A DNA stretch of 64,000 nt from Desulfohalobium retbaense DSM 5692 (GTDB lineage Bacteria; Desulfobacterota; Desulfovibrionia; Desulfovibrionales; Desulfohalobiaceae): NCBI RefSeq assembly GCF_000024325.1, contig NC_013223.1, forward strand, positions 2,731,353 to 2,795,352, written 5' to 3'. Shown here in pieces: positions 27,702-37,184 of the stretch. A program made the translations under genes and the position numbers. Each line of letters starts with the position of its first letter. Within the stretch, counting starts at the first letter, position 1. A model generated the notes under the pieces. The model had not been told where the DNA came from, ran no database searches, and was given only the letters and a program-made list of their open reading frames with translations.

Positions 27702-28424
27702 ATGTCAAGCGCCGCACACGCCTTGGAGAATATCGCCTGCTGGCAATACCGCCAGGAGGATTGGCACTCTATCCAGGACACTATCGCTCCGGAACAGGAG
27801 GTTTCCCTGTATTGGCATGACCAACTCGCCGCTGCCCTGCTGGCTTTCCCCTCCGGGCTGTCCTCTCTTTGTCTCGGCCATGCCTGGCTCGAACTCTGCC
27901 GCCCCGGCGAGACTCCCGGCCTCGACGCGCAGCAGGGGGAATCCTTTTACCTTTCAGTCCGCAACGCCCGTAAAGACCTCGATTTGCACGCCCCCGAGCC
28001 GCAACTCACTCCGGAAGCCACCCTCGCCTTGCGCAACGACTTCATGCGCCGCCCCGGCAAATGGGACCACACCGGCTGCTTCCACCGCGCCGGGGTCTAT
28101 GATCCACAGGAACACCGGTTCCTGACCACCACCGAGGATATCGGTCGTCACAATTGCCTCGACCGGCTTGCCGGCTGGTCCCTTACGGAAAACGTCAATC
28201 TCCGAACCACCGTGCTGATGGTCACGGCCAGGGCCACAGCTTCCCTGGTTGAAAAGGCGGTCCGCGCCGGATTCCCCATCCTCGTCAGTCAATCCGCTGT
28301 GACCACGCTTGCCGTGGACAAAGCGCAGCAGGCCGGGCTGACCCTGGTCGGCTTTGTCCGCGAACACCGCCTGACCGTGTTCACCGACCCCCACCACCGC
28401 ATCCTGCGCGATGCAGGCTCCTGA
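27702..28424 (+). CDS. fdhD: FdhD-like formate dehydrogenase sulfurtransferase
   Basis: Cytosolic accessory protein that passes sulfur to the molybdenum or tungsten bis-MGD cofactor of formate dehydrogenases. The product is 240 aa from ATG 27702, with AGGAG upstream. Recognisable parts are KWDHTGCFHRAGVYD, TTEDIGRHNCLDRLAGW, and the C-terminal VSQSAVTTLAVDKAQQAGLTLVGFVR. Only one Cys is present in the loop that often carries a C-x-x-C motif in enterobacteria. The N-terminal third is divergent and short. It fits the tungstate theme of the window (tupABC, MoSto-like). Confidence 0.85.
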   Translation: MSSAAHALENIACWQYRQEDWHSIQDTIAPEQEVSLYWHDQLAAALLAFPSGLSSLCLGHAWLELCRPGETPGLDAQQGESFYLSVRNARKDLDLHAPEPQLTPEATLALRNDFMRRPGKWDHTGCFHRAGVYDPQEHRFLTTTEDIGRHNCLDRLAGWSLTENVNLRTTVLMVTARATASLVEKAVRAGFPILVSQSAVTTLAVDKAQQAGLTLVGFVREHRLTVFTDPHHRILRDAGS

Positions 28425-28520
28425 TCGCGGCCTGCTCAACGACTGAGTTCCACAAAAAACGGCCGCCACACGGCAGCCGGTGAAAAATGGCGTTTGCTCA
28501 CCGCAATCAAGCGCGGGATT

Positions 28521-29047
28521 GCCGCCGAACCGGTTCTGGGATTGCGAAGCCGGCCTGGAAGCTGCCTTGAGCGCACCAGGAGCCGCAGCCTGGCACCAAA
28601 GACCAGACTGGATCGCACCCGCGTCACCCCAGGAACACCGCCCACGCTCTTTTTCCAGGCCGAGGGCGCAATTCCAGAACCGGGCGAACACAGAACCTGG
28701 CTGCCGCCGAACCGGTTCTGGGATTGTGAAACCGGCCTGGAAGCTGCCTTGAGCGCACCAGGAGCCGCAGCCTGGCACCAAAGACCAGACTGGATCGCAC
28801 CCGCGTCACCCCAGGAACACCGCCCACGCTCTTTTTTCAGGCCGGGAGCGCAATTCCAGAACCGGGCGAACACAGAACCTGGGTGCCGCCGAACCGGTTC
28901 TGGGATTGTGAAACCGGCCTGGAAGCTGCCTTGAGCGCACCAGGAGCCGCAGCCTGGCACCAAAGACCAGACTGGATCGCACCCGCGTCACCCCAGGGAC
29001 ACCGCCCACGCTCTTTTTCCAGGCCGAGGGCGCAATTCCAGAACCGG
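28521..29047. repeat. Tandem array of 182-bp repeats (2.9 copies) with nested inverted arms
   Basis: Three units start at 28521, 28703 and 28885, exactly 182 bases apart; the third stops after about 163 bases. They differ at only a few positions. Each starts with the palindrome GAACCGGTTC and contains an outer inverted pair (unit 1: 28530-28544 / 28669-28683, one mismatch) and an inner pair (28551-28560 / 28653-28662), so each could fold into a long hairpin. Open frames running through the array change frame from unit to unit and look non-coding. The array lies between the convergent fdhD and purL genes. Confidence 0.9.
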
Positions 29048-29070
29048 CTTCCCCCAACGAAAAACAAGGG

Positions 29071-32058
29071 CTACCAGTTCAGCGTCGCCTTCCAGGCCTC
29101 AGCGCACTGCTCAACGTTGAGCCGGCACAACGCCGTCTCGCTTGAGGTAAAGACGATCTCCGGTGCGGCTGTCACCTCACCGATACGAGCGCAGGCCTGG
29201 CCGGCAAACAGGGCCTCAAAGGTCTCCTGCCGTTCGGCTGGCACACTGACCAGCAATCGACTCGCCGACTCACTGAACAACCGTTCCAGCGGGGTCAGAT
29301 CCGCCGGGGCACAAGGCGCGGTAGCGACATCAATACGCACTCCCAGGCGCCCCCCAATGGCCATTTCCGCTGCGGCCACACCAAGGCCACCGTCGGAAAG
29401 GTCGTGGCAGGCATTGACCAGCCCCGCGCTCGTGGCCTCGTTGAAGGTCTGGTACCGCTTCCTGGCCGCCAACGCATCAACTTCCGGCACCGCCCCGCCT
29501 GATTGCCCAAGCATTTGAGCGATTTCACTGCCGCCGAACTCAGCTCGGGTTCGTCCCAACAGATACAGGCCGTCTCCAGCCTGCTTGAGATCCGACGTCA
29601 GGCTGTGTTGGACATCAGGCATGACCGAGATGACAGAAAAAAGAAGCGTCGGCGGGATGGAGATTTTCCGCCCCCCGCCGTAGTAATCGTTTTTCATGGA
29701 ATCTTTGCCTGAAATGCACGGCACACCGAAGGCAAGGCAGTACTGGGCCAGGGCTTGATTCGCCCGGACCAGCTGGGCCAATTTGTACCGCCCGTCCGGG
29801 GTCTTTTCCGATTGGACCGGATCGCACCAGCAAAAATTGTCGATCCCCGCCATATGATCGAGACGTCCCCCCACGGCCACGGCATTGCGAATGGCCTCGT
29901 CGATACAATTGGCGGCCATCCAATAGGTGTCCAAATCGCTGTACTTGGGGGCGATTCCATTGGAGACCACCAGCCCTTTACGGCTCTCGAGCACCGGGCG
30001 AATAACCGCGGCGTCACCGGGGCCGTCCGCGAACTGGCCGACAAGGGGTTTGACCACGCTGCCGCCCTGAACCTCATGGTCATACTGCCGGATGACGTAT
30101 TCCCGACTACAAATATTCAATCGTCCGAGCAGGTCCACGAGCAGTGTTTCGGCCTGTTCCTCGCCGGGCAAGGTGACGGAGGTCTCCGCGAGTGCCGGGC
30201 GTTCCCAGACCGCCTCCAACTCCATCTGCGGCAAACCGTTGTGCAGAAATTCCATCTCCAGAAAAGCCACCGTGGCCTGGCTGTAACGGACGTGGAAATA
30301 GCCGCTGTCGGTGAAGTGCCCCAATGCAGTGGATTCGACATCCATCTCCCGGGACAAGGCCAAAAAGGCCTCGAGCTGGTCCGGGGGCACAGCCACCGTC
30401 ATCCGCTCCTGGGCCTCGGAGAGCAGGATTTCCCAGGGAGCCAGCCCGTCGTATTTCAAGGGCGCCAGGGCCAGGTCGAGTTCACAGCCGCCGCTGTCTT
30501 CGGCCATCTCGCCCACCGAGGACGAGAGCCCGCCGGCCCCATTGTCAGTCAGGGCGTTGTACATCCCCAGATCCCGGGCGCGCATCAGAAAATCATAGAG
30601 CTTGCGCTGGGTGATGGGATCTCCTATCTGGACCGCCGTTGCCGGGGAACCGGCGTGGAGTTCTTCCGAAGAAAAGGTGGCCCCGTGGATCCCATCCTTG
30701 CCAATCCGGCCGCCGACCATGACCACCGCGTCACCGGGAAGGGCTTTTTTCTCATGGCTCGGCCGTCCCTTGACCTTGGCCGGCATGGTCCCGACCGTGC
30801 CACAGAAGACCAGGGGCTTGCCGAGGTAGCGTTCGTCAAAAACGAGGCCGCCGTTGACCGTCGGAATCCCGGACTGGTTCCCCCCGTGCTCCACACCTTC
30901 GCGGACCCCTTCCAGAACCCGCCGCGGATGGAGCAGGCGTGGCGGCAACGGCTGATCGTAAAAGGGGGAGGCAAAACAAAAGACATCGGTGTTGCAGGTC
31001 AGATTGGCGCCCATGCCCGTGCCCATCGGGTCACGATTGACGCCGACGATCCCGGTCAGAGCCCCGCCGTAAGGATCCAAAGCCGAAGGGGAATTGTGCG
31101 TCTCGACCTTGATGCACACGCTGTAATCGTCATTAAAACGGATCACCCCGGCATTGTCCTTGAAGACCGAGAGACAGAAATCGGCCGCACCGAGGCGACG
31201 CCGGAGGGTTTTCGTACTGCCCTGGATATAGGTCCCGAACAGAGAGTCCTCAATCCGCTTCTGCCCGGTCTCCCGGTTGGTGTAGTCGATGCGGGCGTTG
31301 AAAATCTTATGTTTGCAGTGCTCAGACCAGGTCTGGGCCAGGCATTCCAGTTCGGCATCCGTGGGCTCTGTCGGCAACCCCAACCCGGCCCGGGAAGCCC
31401 GGACATCTTCGCGGCGATAGTACGCCTTGATGGCCCGCATCTCCTTGGGGCTCAGGGCCAGGACCCGATCCTGACTGAGCTGCTGCAGGGCGGGCTCGTC
31501 CAGGCCGGACAAGGAAACTGTCTCCACGATATCGGTCGCCTGTCCGGTGACCTCCGGGGGGTCGGCGGGAAAGCCGGGATCGGCCTCCCAGGCGGTGCGG
31601 TCCTTGATCCGCAGACGATGGATGAGTTCATTGGCCAGAAGATCACGGCCAATGCGCTCCACATCCTCACGGGTAAGGGCCCCGCGGATATGATACTCCT
31701 GCGATGTGTAGACCCGGGCGGCGCGTTCGGCCGGCAGGTCGAGCACCGTGCGCACGGTCTGCAGGGCGACCCGTCCGGGATTGTCGGTCACGCCCGGTTT
31801 GAAGCCGACTTCGACGATCCAGTCCCCCTGGGCCGGCCACGGCGTCTCCCGGATCTCGTGCAATACCGGGTCGTGGAGCACTTCCTGGTCCTGGATCTGC
31901 CGGCACTCCTCAGCGCTCAGTCCCTGGAGGGTATACATCTGGACCAGGGACACGGCTTCGACCGTGATCCCGCAGGTTTCCTGAATCTCACGAGCGATCT
32001 TCGCTCCCTGCACATCCTGGACATGCTCGCGCATGCCCACACTCAATCGGGCGATCAT
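29071..32058 (-). CDS. purL: Phosphoribosylformylglycinamidine synthase, synthetase subunit (long PurL)
   Basis: Fourth step of purine synthesis: converts FGAR to FGAM using ATP and glutamine-derived ammonia. The 995-aa protein has an N-terminal PurS-like region (about residues 1-160), the TWSEHCKHKIF active-site motif, and two AIRS-type ATP-binding halves (VETHNSPSALDPYGGALTGIVGVNRD; CISGKDSMKND). It lacks the C-terminal glutamine amidotransferase domain of the 1300-aa enterobacterial PurL, so a separate PurQ is needed. AAGGAG precedes the ATG. It is the last gene of a minus-strand run that also holds menaquinone genes. Confidence 0.93.
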   Translation of the reverse strand: MIARLSVGMREHVQDVQGAKIAREIQETCGITVEAVSLVQMYTLQGLSAEECRQIQDQEVLHDPVLHEIRETPWPAQGDWIVEVGFKPGVTDNPGRVALQTVRTVLDLPAERAARVYTSQEYHIRGALTREDVERIGRDLLANELIHRLRIKDRTAWEADPGFPADPPEVTGQATDIVETVSLSGLDEPALQQLSQDRVLALSPKEMRAIKAYYRREDVRASRAGLGLPTEPTDAELECLAQTWSEHCKHKIFNARIDYTNRETGQKRIEDSLFGTYIQGSTKTLRRRLGAADFCLSVFKDNAGVIRFNDDYSVCIKVETHNSPSALDPYGGALTGIVGVNRDPMGTGMGANLTCNTDVFCFASPFYDQPLPPRLLHPRRVLEGVREGVEHGGNQSGIPTVNGGLVFDERYLGKPLVFCGTVGTMPAKVKGRPSHEKKALPGDAVVMVGGRIGKDGIHGATFSSEELHAGSPATAVQIGDPITQRKLYDFLMRARDLGMYNALTDNGAGGLSSSVGEMAEDSGGCELDLALAPLKYDGLAPWEILLSEAQERMTVAVPPDQLEAFLALSREMDVESTALGHFTDSGYFHVRYSQATVAFLEMEFLHNGLPQMELEAVWERPALAETSVTLPGEEQAETLLVDLLGRLNICSREYVIRQYDHEVQGGSVVKPLVGQFADGPGDAAVIRPVLESRKGLVVSNGIAPKYSDLDTYWMAANCIDEAIRNAVAVGGRLDHMAGIDNFCWCDPVQSEKTPDGRYKLAQLVRANQALAQYCLAFGVPCISGKDSMKNDYYGGGRKISIPPTLLFSVISVMPDVQHSLTSDLKQAGDGLYLLGRTRAEFGGSEIAQMLGQSGGAVPEVDALAARKRYQTFNEATSAGLVNACHDLSDGGLGVAAAEMAIGGRLGVRIDVATAPCAPADLTPLERLFSESASRLLVSVPAERQETFEALFAGQACARIGEVTAAPEIVFTSSETALCRLNVEQCAEAWKATLNW

Positions 32059-32085
32059 GGGCCGACTCCTTGCGGTACGGATCGT

Positions 32086-33054
32086 CTATGTATTGCGGTA
32101 CTGGACATATTCCAGGATACTTCCCAACAACGTTTGGCACGGGCCTGCGGGGAAAAACTGCAAAGCCTTTCGGGCCTGCTCGAGATACCCGGCCGCGACC
32201 TCCCGGGTCGCTTCCGCCAGGTGGGCCTGGCCGATAGCCGTAATAATGGCCGATTGTTCGACTTCGTCCAGGGTCCCGTGCTTGATAGCCGCCAACACCC
32301 GTTCCGCCTCCTCTTGGGGCAGACTCTTGAGGTAGAAAAGAAGCGGCAGGGTCAGCTTTCCTTCCCGCAGATCGCCCCCGATGGGCTTGCCGGAATCTTC
32401 TACAGCACTGGTGTAATCCAGGGCGTCGTCGACAAGTTGAAAGGCGATGCCCAGATTCCGACCAAGGTCCTGAGCCGCCTGGCGCTGCGGGCCCTTAGCC
32501 CCGGCCAGCACCGCGCCGCATTCACAGGAGGCCTGGATGAGGACAGCGGTTTTGCCGGTAATGATCTGAAAATAATCCTCTTCAGACAGCCTGGGCTCCC
32601 GGAGTTGAGCGATTTCCATGATCTCCCCGTTTGCGGTGGCCATGATCGCCTCGGAGGCGATACGCATCAATTCCGGCTGCCCGTATCCGGCGATGCATTT
32701 ATTGGCCATGGCCAACAGGGCGTCGCCGGCAAGAACAGTTTCCTGGACCCCGAAAGCGAGATGGGCCGAGGGTTGCCCCCGGCGCAGCGCCGCCCCGTCA
32801 AGGATATCGTCGTGGATCAGGGTCGCTGAGTGGAGCAATTCCAGGGCCGTGGCCAGGGGGTAGACCTCCTTATCCCGATACCCGAAGGCTTCAGCGGTCA
32901 AAACGCATAAAATGGGCCGCAACCGTTTGCCCCCAGCCCCCAGCACATGGCTGGCCACCGGGACGATAAGGGGATCAAGCTCCCCGAGAACCGATTGAAT
33001 ATGGTCTTCTATGGCCGGTCGATGAAGACCGAAATAGGTGTGTAATGCTTCCAT
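32086..33054 (-). CDS. Polyprenyl diphosphate synthase (octaprenyl-type)
   Basis: Trans-isoprenyl diphosphate synthase of 322 aa with GGKRLRP, the first Asp-rich motif HDDILD followed by RRGQP, GKTAVLIQ, and the second Asp-rich motif FQLVDDALDY. It makes a long isoprenoid chain from IPP and FPP, here most likely the menaquinone side chain since mqnD and mqnB lie just upstream on the same strand. Chain length cannot be read from sequence with certainty. Confidence 0.92.
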   Translation of the reverse strand: MEALHTYFGLHRPAIEDHIQSVLGELDPLIVPVASHVLGAGGKRLRPILCVLTAEAFGYRDKEVYPLATALELLHSATLIHDDILDGAALRRGQPSAHLAFGVQETVLAGDALLAMANKCIAGYGQPELMRIASEAIMATANGEIMEIAQLREPRLSEEDYFQIITGKTAVLIQASCECGAVLAGAKGPQRQAAQDLGRNLGIAFQLVDDALDYTSAVEDSGKPIGGDLREGKLTLPLLFYLKSLPQEEAERVLAAIKHGTLDEVEQSAIITAIGQAHLAEATREVAAGYLEQARKALQFFPAGPCQTLLGSILEYVQYRNT

Positions 33055-33095
33055 GAGAGCTCACTGACTGATGTTCAAATCCGTTTTGTCCGCGA

Positions 33096-33956
33096 TCAGG
33101 GACGAAACGGCTCCTGTGCAGCCGCTTCCGGGGGCGCGACAAGTTGTCCCAGCAATTCGAGGGCGTCGTCCCCCCCATTGGAGGTATGATCAAGGCTGAA
33201 TTCATTCACATAGGCGTCGATATGGGCCTGCAGGGTCGCTTGGTCCATCTCCTGCGCCAGGGCTTGCACAAGGGGCCAGACCGCCTCGGGGGTCGTTCGG
33301 GCCCGGCGCAGACTGGCCTGGATCACGGCCGCGATCGCCTCTTGGGCGGCTTCGCCCAAACGGTGGTGGACCAGGATGACCCCAAGGGGTAAGGGGAGGC
33401 CGCCGCTGTGGGCCGTCCACCACGCTCCCAGGTCCAAGGCGCATTCCAGTCCGTAGCGGGCAAAGACGAGGGCGGACTCGTGGATCAGCAACCCGGCATC
33501 GACTGCACCGTCCTGGACCGCCTTCGGGATACGGTCGTAGCGCAAGGGAATCGGTTCGAAATCCGGCCCCCAGGCCCCGCGGAGCAGGGCATAAGCCGTG
33601 GTCTGTAAACCGGGAACCCCGACGCGCCGGACAGGGTGCCGGCCGGGACGTTTGACCACCTTGGGCCCAGCCTGGAGTCCGAACGCGCCGCCGCAAGGCA
33701 AAATGCCATACTCCTGCCGCAGGGCTAGCCCCTGAACGGCCGACACTTTGACCACATCACGTTTTCCGGCAGCGGCCTGTTGATTCAGATCCTGGACATC
33801 GGCCCAGAAAAAACGGGCCGGACGGCCAGAATCCGGGACGGTGAGCCCCAGCATCCAGGCCGCAAAAATAAAAGTGTCATTGGGGCACGGCGAGACCGCC
33901 ACCCGCCACGGGGGCCCCGCTTGAGCGGATGTCTCAGTAGAGCAGAGGCTGCTCAT
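33096..33956 (-). CDS. mqnD: 1,4-dihydroxy-6-naphthoate synthase (futalosine pathway)
   Basis: Converts cyclic dehypoxanthinyl futalosine to 1,4-dihydroxy-6-naphthoate in menaquinone synthesis. I start at ATG 33956, which follows GGAGG and overlaps the mqnB stop by ATGA; the product is 286 aa. Family features are VAVSPCPNDTFIFAAW near the N-terminus, the KVSAVQGLALRQEYGILPCGGAFG segment, and a periplasmic-binding-protein-like fold. It forms a coupled pair with mqnB. Confidence 0.9.
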   Translation of the reverse strand: MSSLCSTETSAQAGPPWRVAVSPCPNDTFIFAAWMLGLTVPDSGRPARFFWADVQDLNQQAAAGKRDVVKVSAVQGLALRQEYGILPCGGAFGLQAGPKVVKRPGRHPVRRVGVPGLQTTAYALLRGAWGPDFEPIPLRYDRIPKAVQDGAVDAGLLIHESALVFARYGLECALDLGAWWTAHSGGLPLPLGVILVHHRLGEAAQEAIAAVIQASLRRARTTPEAVWPLVQALAQEMDQATLQAHIDAYVNEFSLDHTSNGGDDALELLGQLVAPPEAAAQEPFRP

Positions 33957-34711
33957 TGGTCCGTCCTCCGGTCGCCGCGCCCCGGCCACAGGGCCTGCGT
34001 AACGGGTCCCAGGCGTGCAAGCGCGGCCTTAAGGTTCCAATCTCCGGCGGCACGGGAGCCGACGCGGTTGGAAATTGTGCGCAGTTCCAAAAAAGGCACC
34101 TCTTGCGTGAGACAGGCCCAGGCCAGGGCAAATCCTTCCATGTTTTCGATATCCGCGTCGTAACGGTGACGGTAGCAGGCGGCCTGCTCAAGGGTCCCGG
34201 AAACACCCGCGACGCTTAGGCTTTTGACCCGGCAGCAGGCTGGTAAACACACCCCCATAGCCCGAGCCCCCCCTTCGGGATCGAGTGGGACGCGATCGCG
34301 GTAGACCTGCCCGCCGATCTTGCCGTGGGCCAGCCCCAGCCCGCAAGGATCAATACCCTCGGTTTTTCTGAGGCCGAATTCAGGCCAGCTCTCTGCAGTC
34401 ACACAGCACACGGTCTCAAGGCGAAGGGCCTGGAGGTCAAAACTGCCGGCCACGCCGAGATTGCAGACACCACGGGGCCGAAACGTTCCCAGCAATCGGC
34501 CCAGAGACAAGGCGGCGTTGACTGGCCCCACCCCGGTGACAAGCGTGACCATGGTCTGTTCGGCAAACGGCTGTTCGCACCATTGCCCCTCCTCGGGAAT
34601 AATCGCGCCAGGCCATCCCTCCAGACAGGCCCGCATCTCCATGGCCGTGGCCGTGACCAGGACGAGGTGGCGGTCGGGTCTTCCCCGTTCGCCTGGATCA
34701 CTTCTGGGCAT
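33953..34711 (-). CDS. mqnB: Futalosine hydrolase
   Basis: Nucleosidase that removes hypoxanthine from futalosine in the alternative menaquinone pathway. The 252-aa product has the nucleoside phosphorylase/MTAN fold: VLVTATAMEMRAC, VTGVGPVNAALSLGRLL, VCNLGVAGSF, and the catalytic region DIENMEGFALAWAC..FLELRTISNRVG. It begins one base after the stop of the sugar dehydrogenase gene and overlaps mqnD by four bases. Confidence 0.9.
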   Translation of the reverse strand: MPRSDPGERGRPDRHLVLVTATAMEMRACLEGWPGAIIPEEGQWCEQPFAEQTMVTLVTGVGPVNAALSLGRLLGTFRPRGVCNLGVAGSFDLQALRLETVCCVTAESWPEFGLRKTEGIDPCGLGLAHGKIGGQVYRDRVPLDPEGGARAMGVCLPACCRVKSLSVAGVSGTLEQAACYRHRYDADIENMEGFALAWACLTQEVPFLELRTISNRVGSRAAGDWNLKAALARLGPVTQALWPGRGDRRTDQ

Positions 34712-34712
34712 C

Positions 34713-36044
34713 CTACAGCCGCCAATAGGTCAGGCCCTGCTCCCGGAGCATCTCCCCGTCCAGGGCCGCTTTGACATCCATGACCAATCCCTGTCCGGAG
34801 GCGAACATCTCGGCAATGCGCTGAGGGGACAATGCAGTGTAGGGGCGATGCCCCACAGCCAGGATAAGTCCGTCGAGATCGCTCAAGGCATCCCAGTCGA
34901 CGAGTTCCAGGCCGTATTCCTCCCGAGCTTCGTCAGCGGAAACGAGGGGATCGTGCACCAGCACTTCAATCTGATAGTCCTGCAACTCGTGGACAATGTC
35001 GACCACCCGGGTATTGCGCAGATCGGGCACATTTTCCTTGAAGGCCACCCCTAAAACCGCCACGCGTGCACCGTGGACAGGCGAGCCGTTTTGCACAAGG
35101 GATTTGACCGCCGTCTGGGCCACATAAGCGCCCATGCCGTCGTTGATACGCCGGCCGGCAAGGATGATCTGCGGGTGCAGCCCAAGGGCCTCGGCCTTGA
35201 ACGTCAGATAATAGGGATCGACGCCTATGCAATGCCCCCCGACAAGGCCGGGGCGAAAGGGCAGAAAATTCCATTTCGTCCCCGCAGCGGCCAGGACATC
35301 CTGGGTGTCGATATCCATTTTGTGGAACATCTGGGCCAATTCGTTCATCAGGGCGATATTCAGATCGCGCTGGGTATTTTCAATCACCTTGGCTGCTTCC
35401 GCGACCTTGATGGTCGGGGCCTTGTGGATTCCGGCGTGCACGACACTGCCGTAGAGATCGCTCAGCAGGTCGGTGGTCGCCTGGTCCTGACCGGCAACAA
35501 CCTTGATAATGTTTTCCAGCCGGTTGTCCTTGTCCCCAGGATTGATCCGCTCCGGGGAATACCCGACCCGGAAATCACGCCCGCATTGCAGACCGGAGAC
35601 CTCTTCCAAAAGCGGCACGCAGACCTCTTCGGTCACCCCCGGGTAGACGGTGGATTCAAAGACCACCACACTGCCCGGGCCCATGGCGCCGGCCACGGTC
35701 CGCGTCGCACCGCGGGTCGGCCCGAGATCAGGGCGCCGGTTGGCATCGATGGGGGTGGGCACGGCAACGATAAACACCGTGGCCTGAGCCAATATTTCTG
35801 GATCACAGGTCAATTCGAGGTCCACTTCTCCCAGCACTGCGGGATCAATCTCACCCGTTGAATCCCGGCCAGCCTGAAGTTCATCCACCCGCTCCCGGGC
35901 GATATCAAATCCGATAACCCGAAAATGGCGGGCCAGGGCCACAGCCAGAGGGAGCCCCACATACCCGAGGCCCACAACGGCCACAGCCTGCTTCTTGTCC
36001 TGAAGCAAGCGCAACTCTGGCAGCTGGTGCAGCTGTGATTGCAT
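34713..36044 (-). CDS. Nucleotide-sugar dehydrogenase (UDP-HexNAc 6-dehydrogenase, TviB/WbpO-like)
   Basis: NAD-dependent enzyme of 443 aa that oxidises a UDP-sugar C6 to the uronate for surface polysaccharide. Motifs: VVGLGYVGLPLAVAL (Rossmann), FIVAVPTPID, FESTVYPG, YSPERINPGDK, EAAKVIENTQRDLNIALMNE, and the catalytic Cys in VGGHCIGVDPYYL. These fit the Vi-antigen TviB subfamily (UDP-GlcNAc or UDP-GalNAc dehydrogenases). No other polysaccharide genes are adjacent. It abuts mqnB. Confidence 0.92.
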   Translation of the reverse strand: MQSQLHQLPELRLLQDKKQAVAVVGLGYVGLPLAVALARHFRVIGFDIARERVDELQAGRDSTGEIDPAVLGEVDLELTCDPEILAQATVFIVAVPTPIDANRRPDLGPTRGATRTVAGAMGPGSVVVFESTVYPGVTEEVCVPLLEEVSGLQCGRDFRVGYSPERINPGDKDNRLENIIKVVAGQDQATTDLLSDLYGSVVHAGIHKAPTIKVAEAAKVIENTQRDLNIALMNELAQMFHKMDIDTQDVLAAAGTKWNFLPFRPGLVGGHCIGVDPYYLTFKAEALGLHPQIILAGRRINDGMGAYVAQTAVKSLVQNGSPVHGARVAVLGVAFKENVPDLRNTRVVDIVHELQDYQIEVLVHDPLVSADEAREEYGLELVDWDALSDLDGLILAVGHRPYTALSPQRIAEMFASGQGLVMDVKAALDGEMLREQGLTYWRL

Positions 36045-36135
36045 TTTTCTGATCCTTTCTGGCGTCAGTTTCGATGGGGGTCTTCGTGCGGCGGTGTGCT
36101 AGACAAGGGGCATAGAGCGTGGCAGACTTCCGGCC

Positions 36136-36339
36136 ATGCAATTTGACGTGACCTTTTTCCTCACCGCCCTCGGATTGGCCTTTATTCTTGAAGGCCTCCC
36201 CTATTTTATCTGGGCCGAACGCATGCCCACAGTCCTGGCCCTGCTCGCGGAACAACCCTCGGGACGTTTGCGTCGCTACGGTTTTTTTGCCCTTTTGGCC
36301 GGCCTGGCGCTTATCGCCTTCGGACGCTCCCTGGTGTAA
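36136..36339 (+). CDS. DUF2065 family small membrane protein
   Basis: The 67-aa product has two hydrophobic helices (FFLTALGLAFILEGLPYFIW and GFFALLAGLALIAFGRSLV) around a short polar loop (AERMPTVLALLAEQPSGRLRR), which matches the DUF2065 (YjeT-like) pattern including EGLPYF and the terminal RSL. Function unknown. It is the only plus-strand gene in this stretch. Confidence 0.82.
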   Translation: MQFDVTFFLTALGLAFILEGLPYFIWAERMPTVLALLAEQPSGRLRRYGFFALLAGLALIAFGRSLV

Positions 36340-36431
36340 CCGGGGGGCTGCGGCACGACCCTTGCGCCGGTATTGCTGTTCAATCGCCCGGCCGCGTTCA
36401 AGGCCAAGCCTCTCTTCCACGCCCCTTCGCT

Positions 36432-37184
36432 TCAGCAGTCGGGTGGAGTTCCTTTTTCCTCCGCCGCCTTTTCAGCCACATGGAGATAGACAATCCCGGA
36501 TTGCAGCGGCAGATACCCGACCCGGGTAAAGCCGGCCTCAAGCAATTCTCCCGCCAATTCCCGCGCCTCGGGAAAGGCTTGAATCGTCTCGGCCAGATAG
36601 GCATAGGCCTCCGCATCTCTGGAAATAAGGCGCCCTGTCAGGGGCAAAATGGTCTTGAGATACACATTGTACAGCCCTTTCCAGATCCTGTTGCGCCCGG
36701 AACCAAATTCGAGGATGCACACTCGCCCTCCGGGGGCAAGGACCCGGTGCATCTCAGCGTAGGCGTCTGATCGGGGCTGGATATTGCGGATGCCGAAGGC
36801 GATGGTGATGCAGTCCACGCTGCGTTCGGGCAAGGGCAAGGTTGTGGCGTCACCGCCGACAGGAAGAATTTGCGTCTCACCGTGACGCTGGAGCTTGCCC
36901 AGCCCCCGACGGAGCATGGGGAGTGTCAGATCGAGCCCGAGGACGGCTCCATCCGGTTTTTGACGCCGGATCTCCCGAGCCACATCAAGCGTTCCCGCAG
37001 CAAGGTCGAGAACCCGCCCGGTGTCGCCCGTGCGAACAAAGCGGACCAGACGGTACCGCCAATACATGTCCAGGCCGAGGCTGAGAAAATGGTTGAGAAA
37101 ATCATACCAGCCAGCGATCCGGCCGAACATGGACGCCACGCGGCGGGAGTGCCCCTCGAACAAGGCATCATTGCTCCGCGTCAT
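36432..37184 (-). CDS. menG: Demethylmenaquinone/ubiquinone C-methyltransferase family (MenG/UbiE)
   Basis: SAM-dependent methyltransferase of 250 aa for the last step of menaquinone synthesis. The family signatures are MFGRIAGWYDFLNHFLSLGLD, RVLDLAAGTLDVA, VLGLDLTLPMLRRG, ITIAFGIRN and LAPGGRVCILEFG. ATG 37184 has no clear ribosome site, but it lies inside the 3' end of the 59-aa gene, so translational coupling is likely. With mqnB, mqnD and the polyprenyl synthase it gives four menaquinone steps within 8 kb. Confidence 0.9.
   Translation of the reverse strand: MTRSNDALFEGHSRRVASMFGRIAGWYDFLNHFLSLGLDMYWRYRLVRFVRTGDTGRVLDLAAGTLDVAREIRRQKPDGAVLGLDLTLPMLRRGLGKLQRHGETQILPVGGDATTLPLPERSVDCITIAFGIRNIQPRSDAYAEMHRVLAPGGRVCILEFGSGRNRIWKGLYNVYLKTILPLTGRLISRDAEAYAYLAETIQAFPEARELAGELLEAGFTRVGYLPLQSGIVYLHVAEKAAEEKGTPPDC

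Noticed and set aside
28436..28963. Open frames running through the 182-bp tandem repeats on both strands
   Set aside because: The period is not a multiple of three, so the frame changes in each unit; no ribosome site or recognisable domain.
28521..29047. CRISPR array
   Set aside because: Units are 182 bp and adjacent, without short repeats and unique spacers, and no cas genes are present.
29755..32829. 1024-aa open frame opposite purL and the polyprenyl synthase
   Set aside because: Antisense shadow of two clear genes in GC-rich DNA; no domain motif and no ribosome site.
36350..36366. Sigma-54-like sequence CGGCACGACCCTTGCG after the DUF2065 gene (plus strand)
   Set aside because: Spacing is correct, but the first T is missing and no gene lies downstream in that direction; it would only give menG antisense RNA. 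A chance match is plausible.
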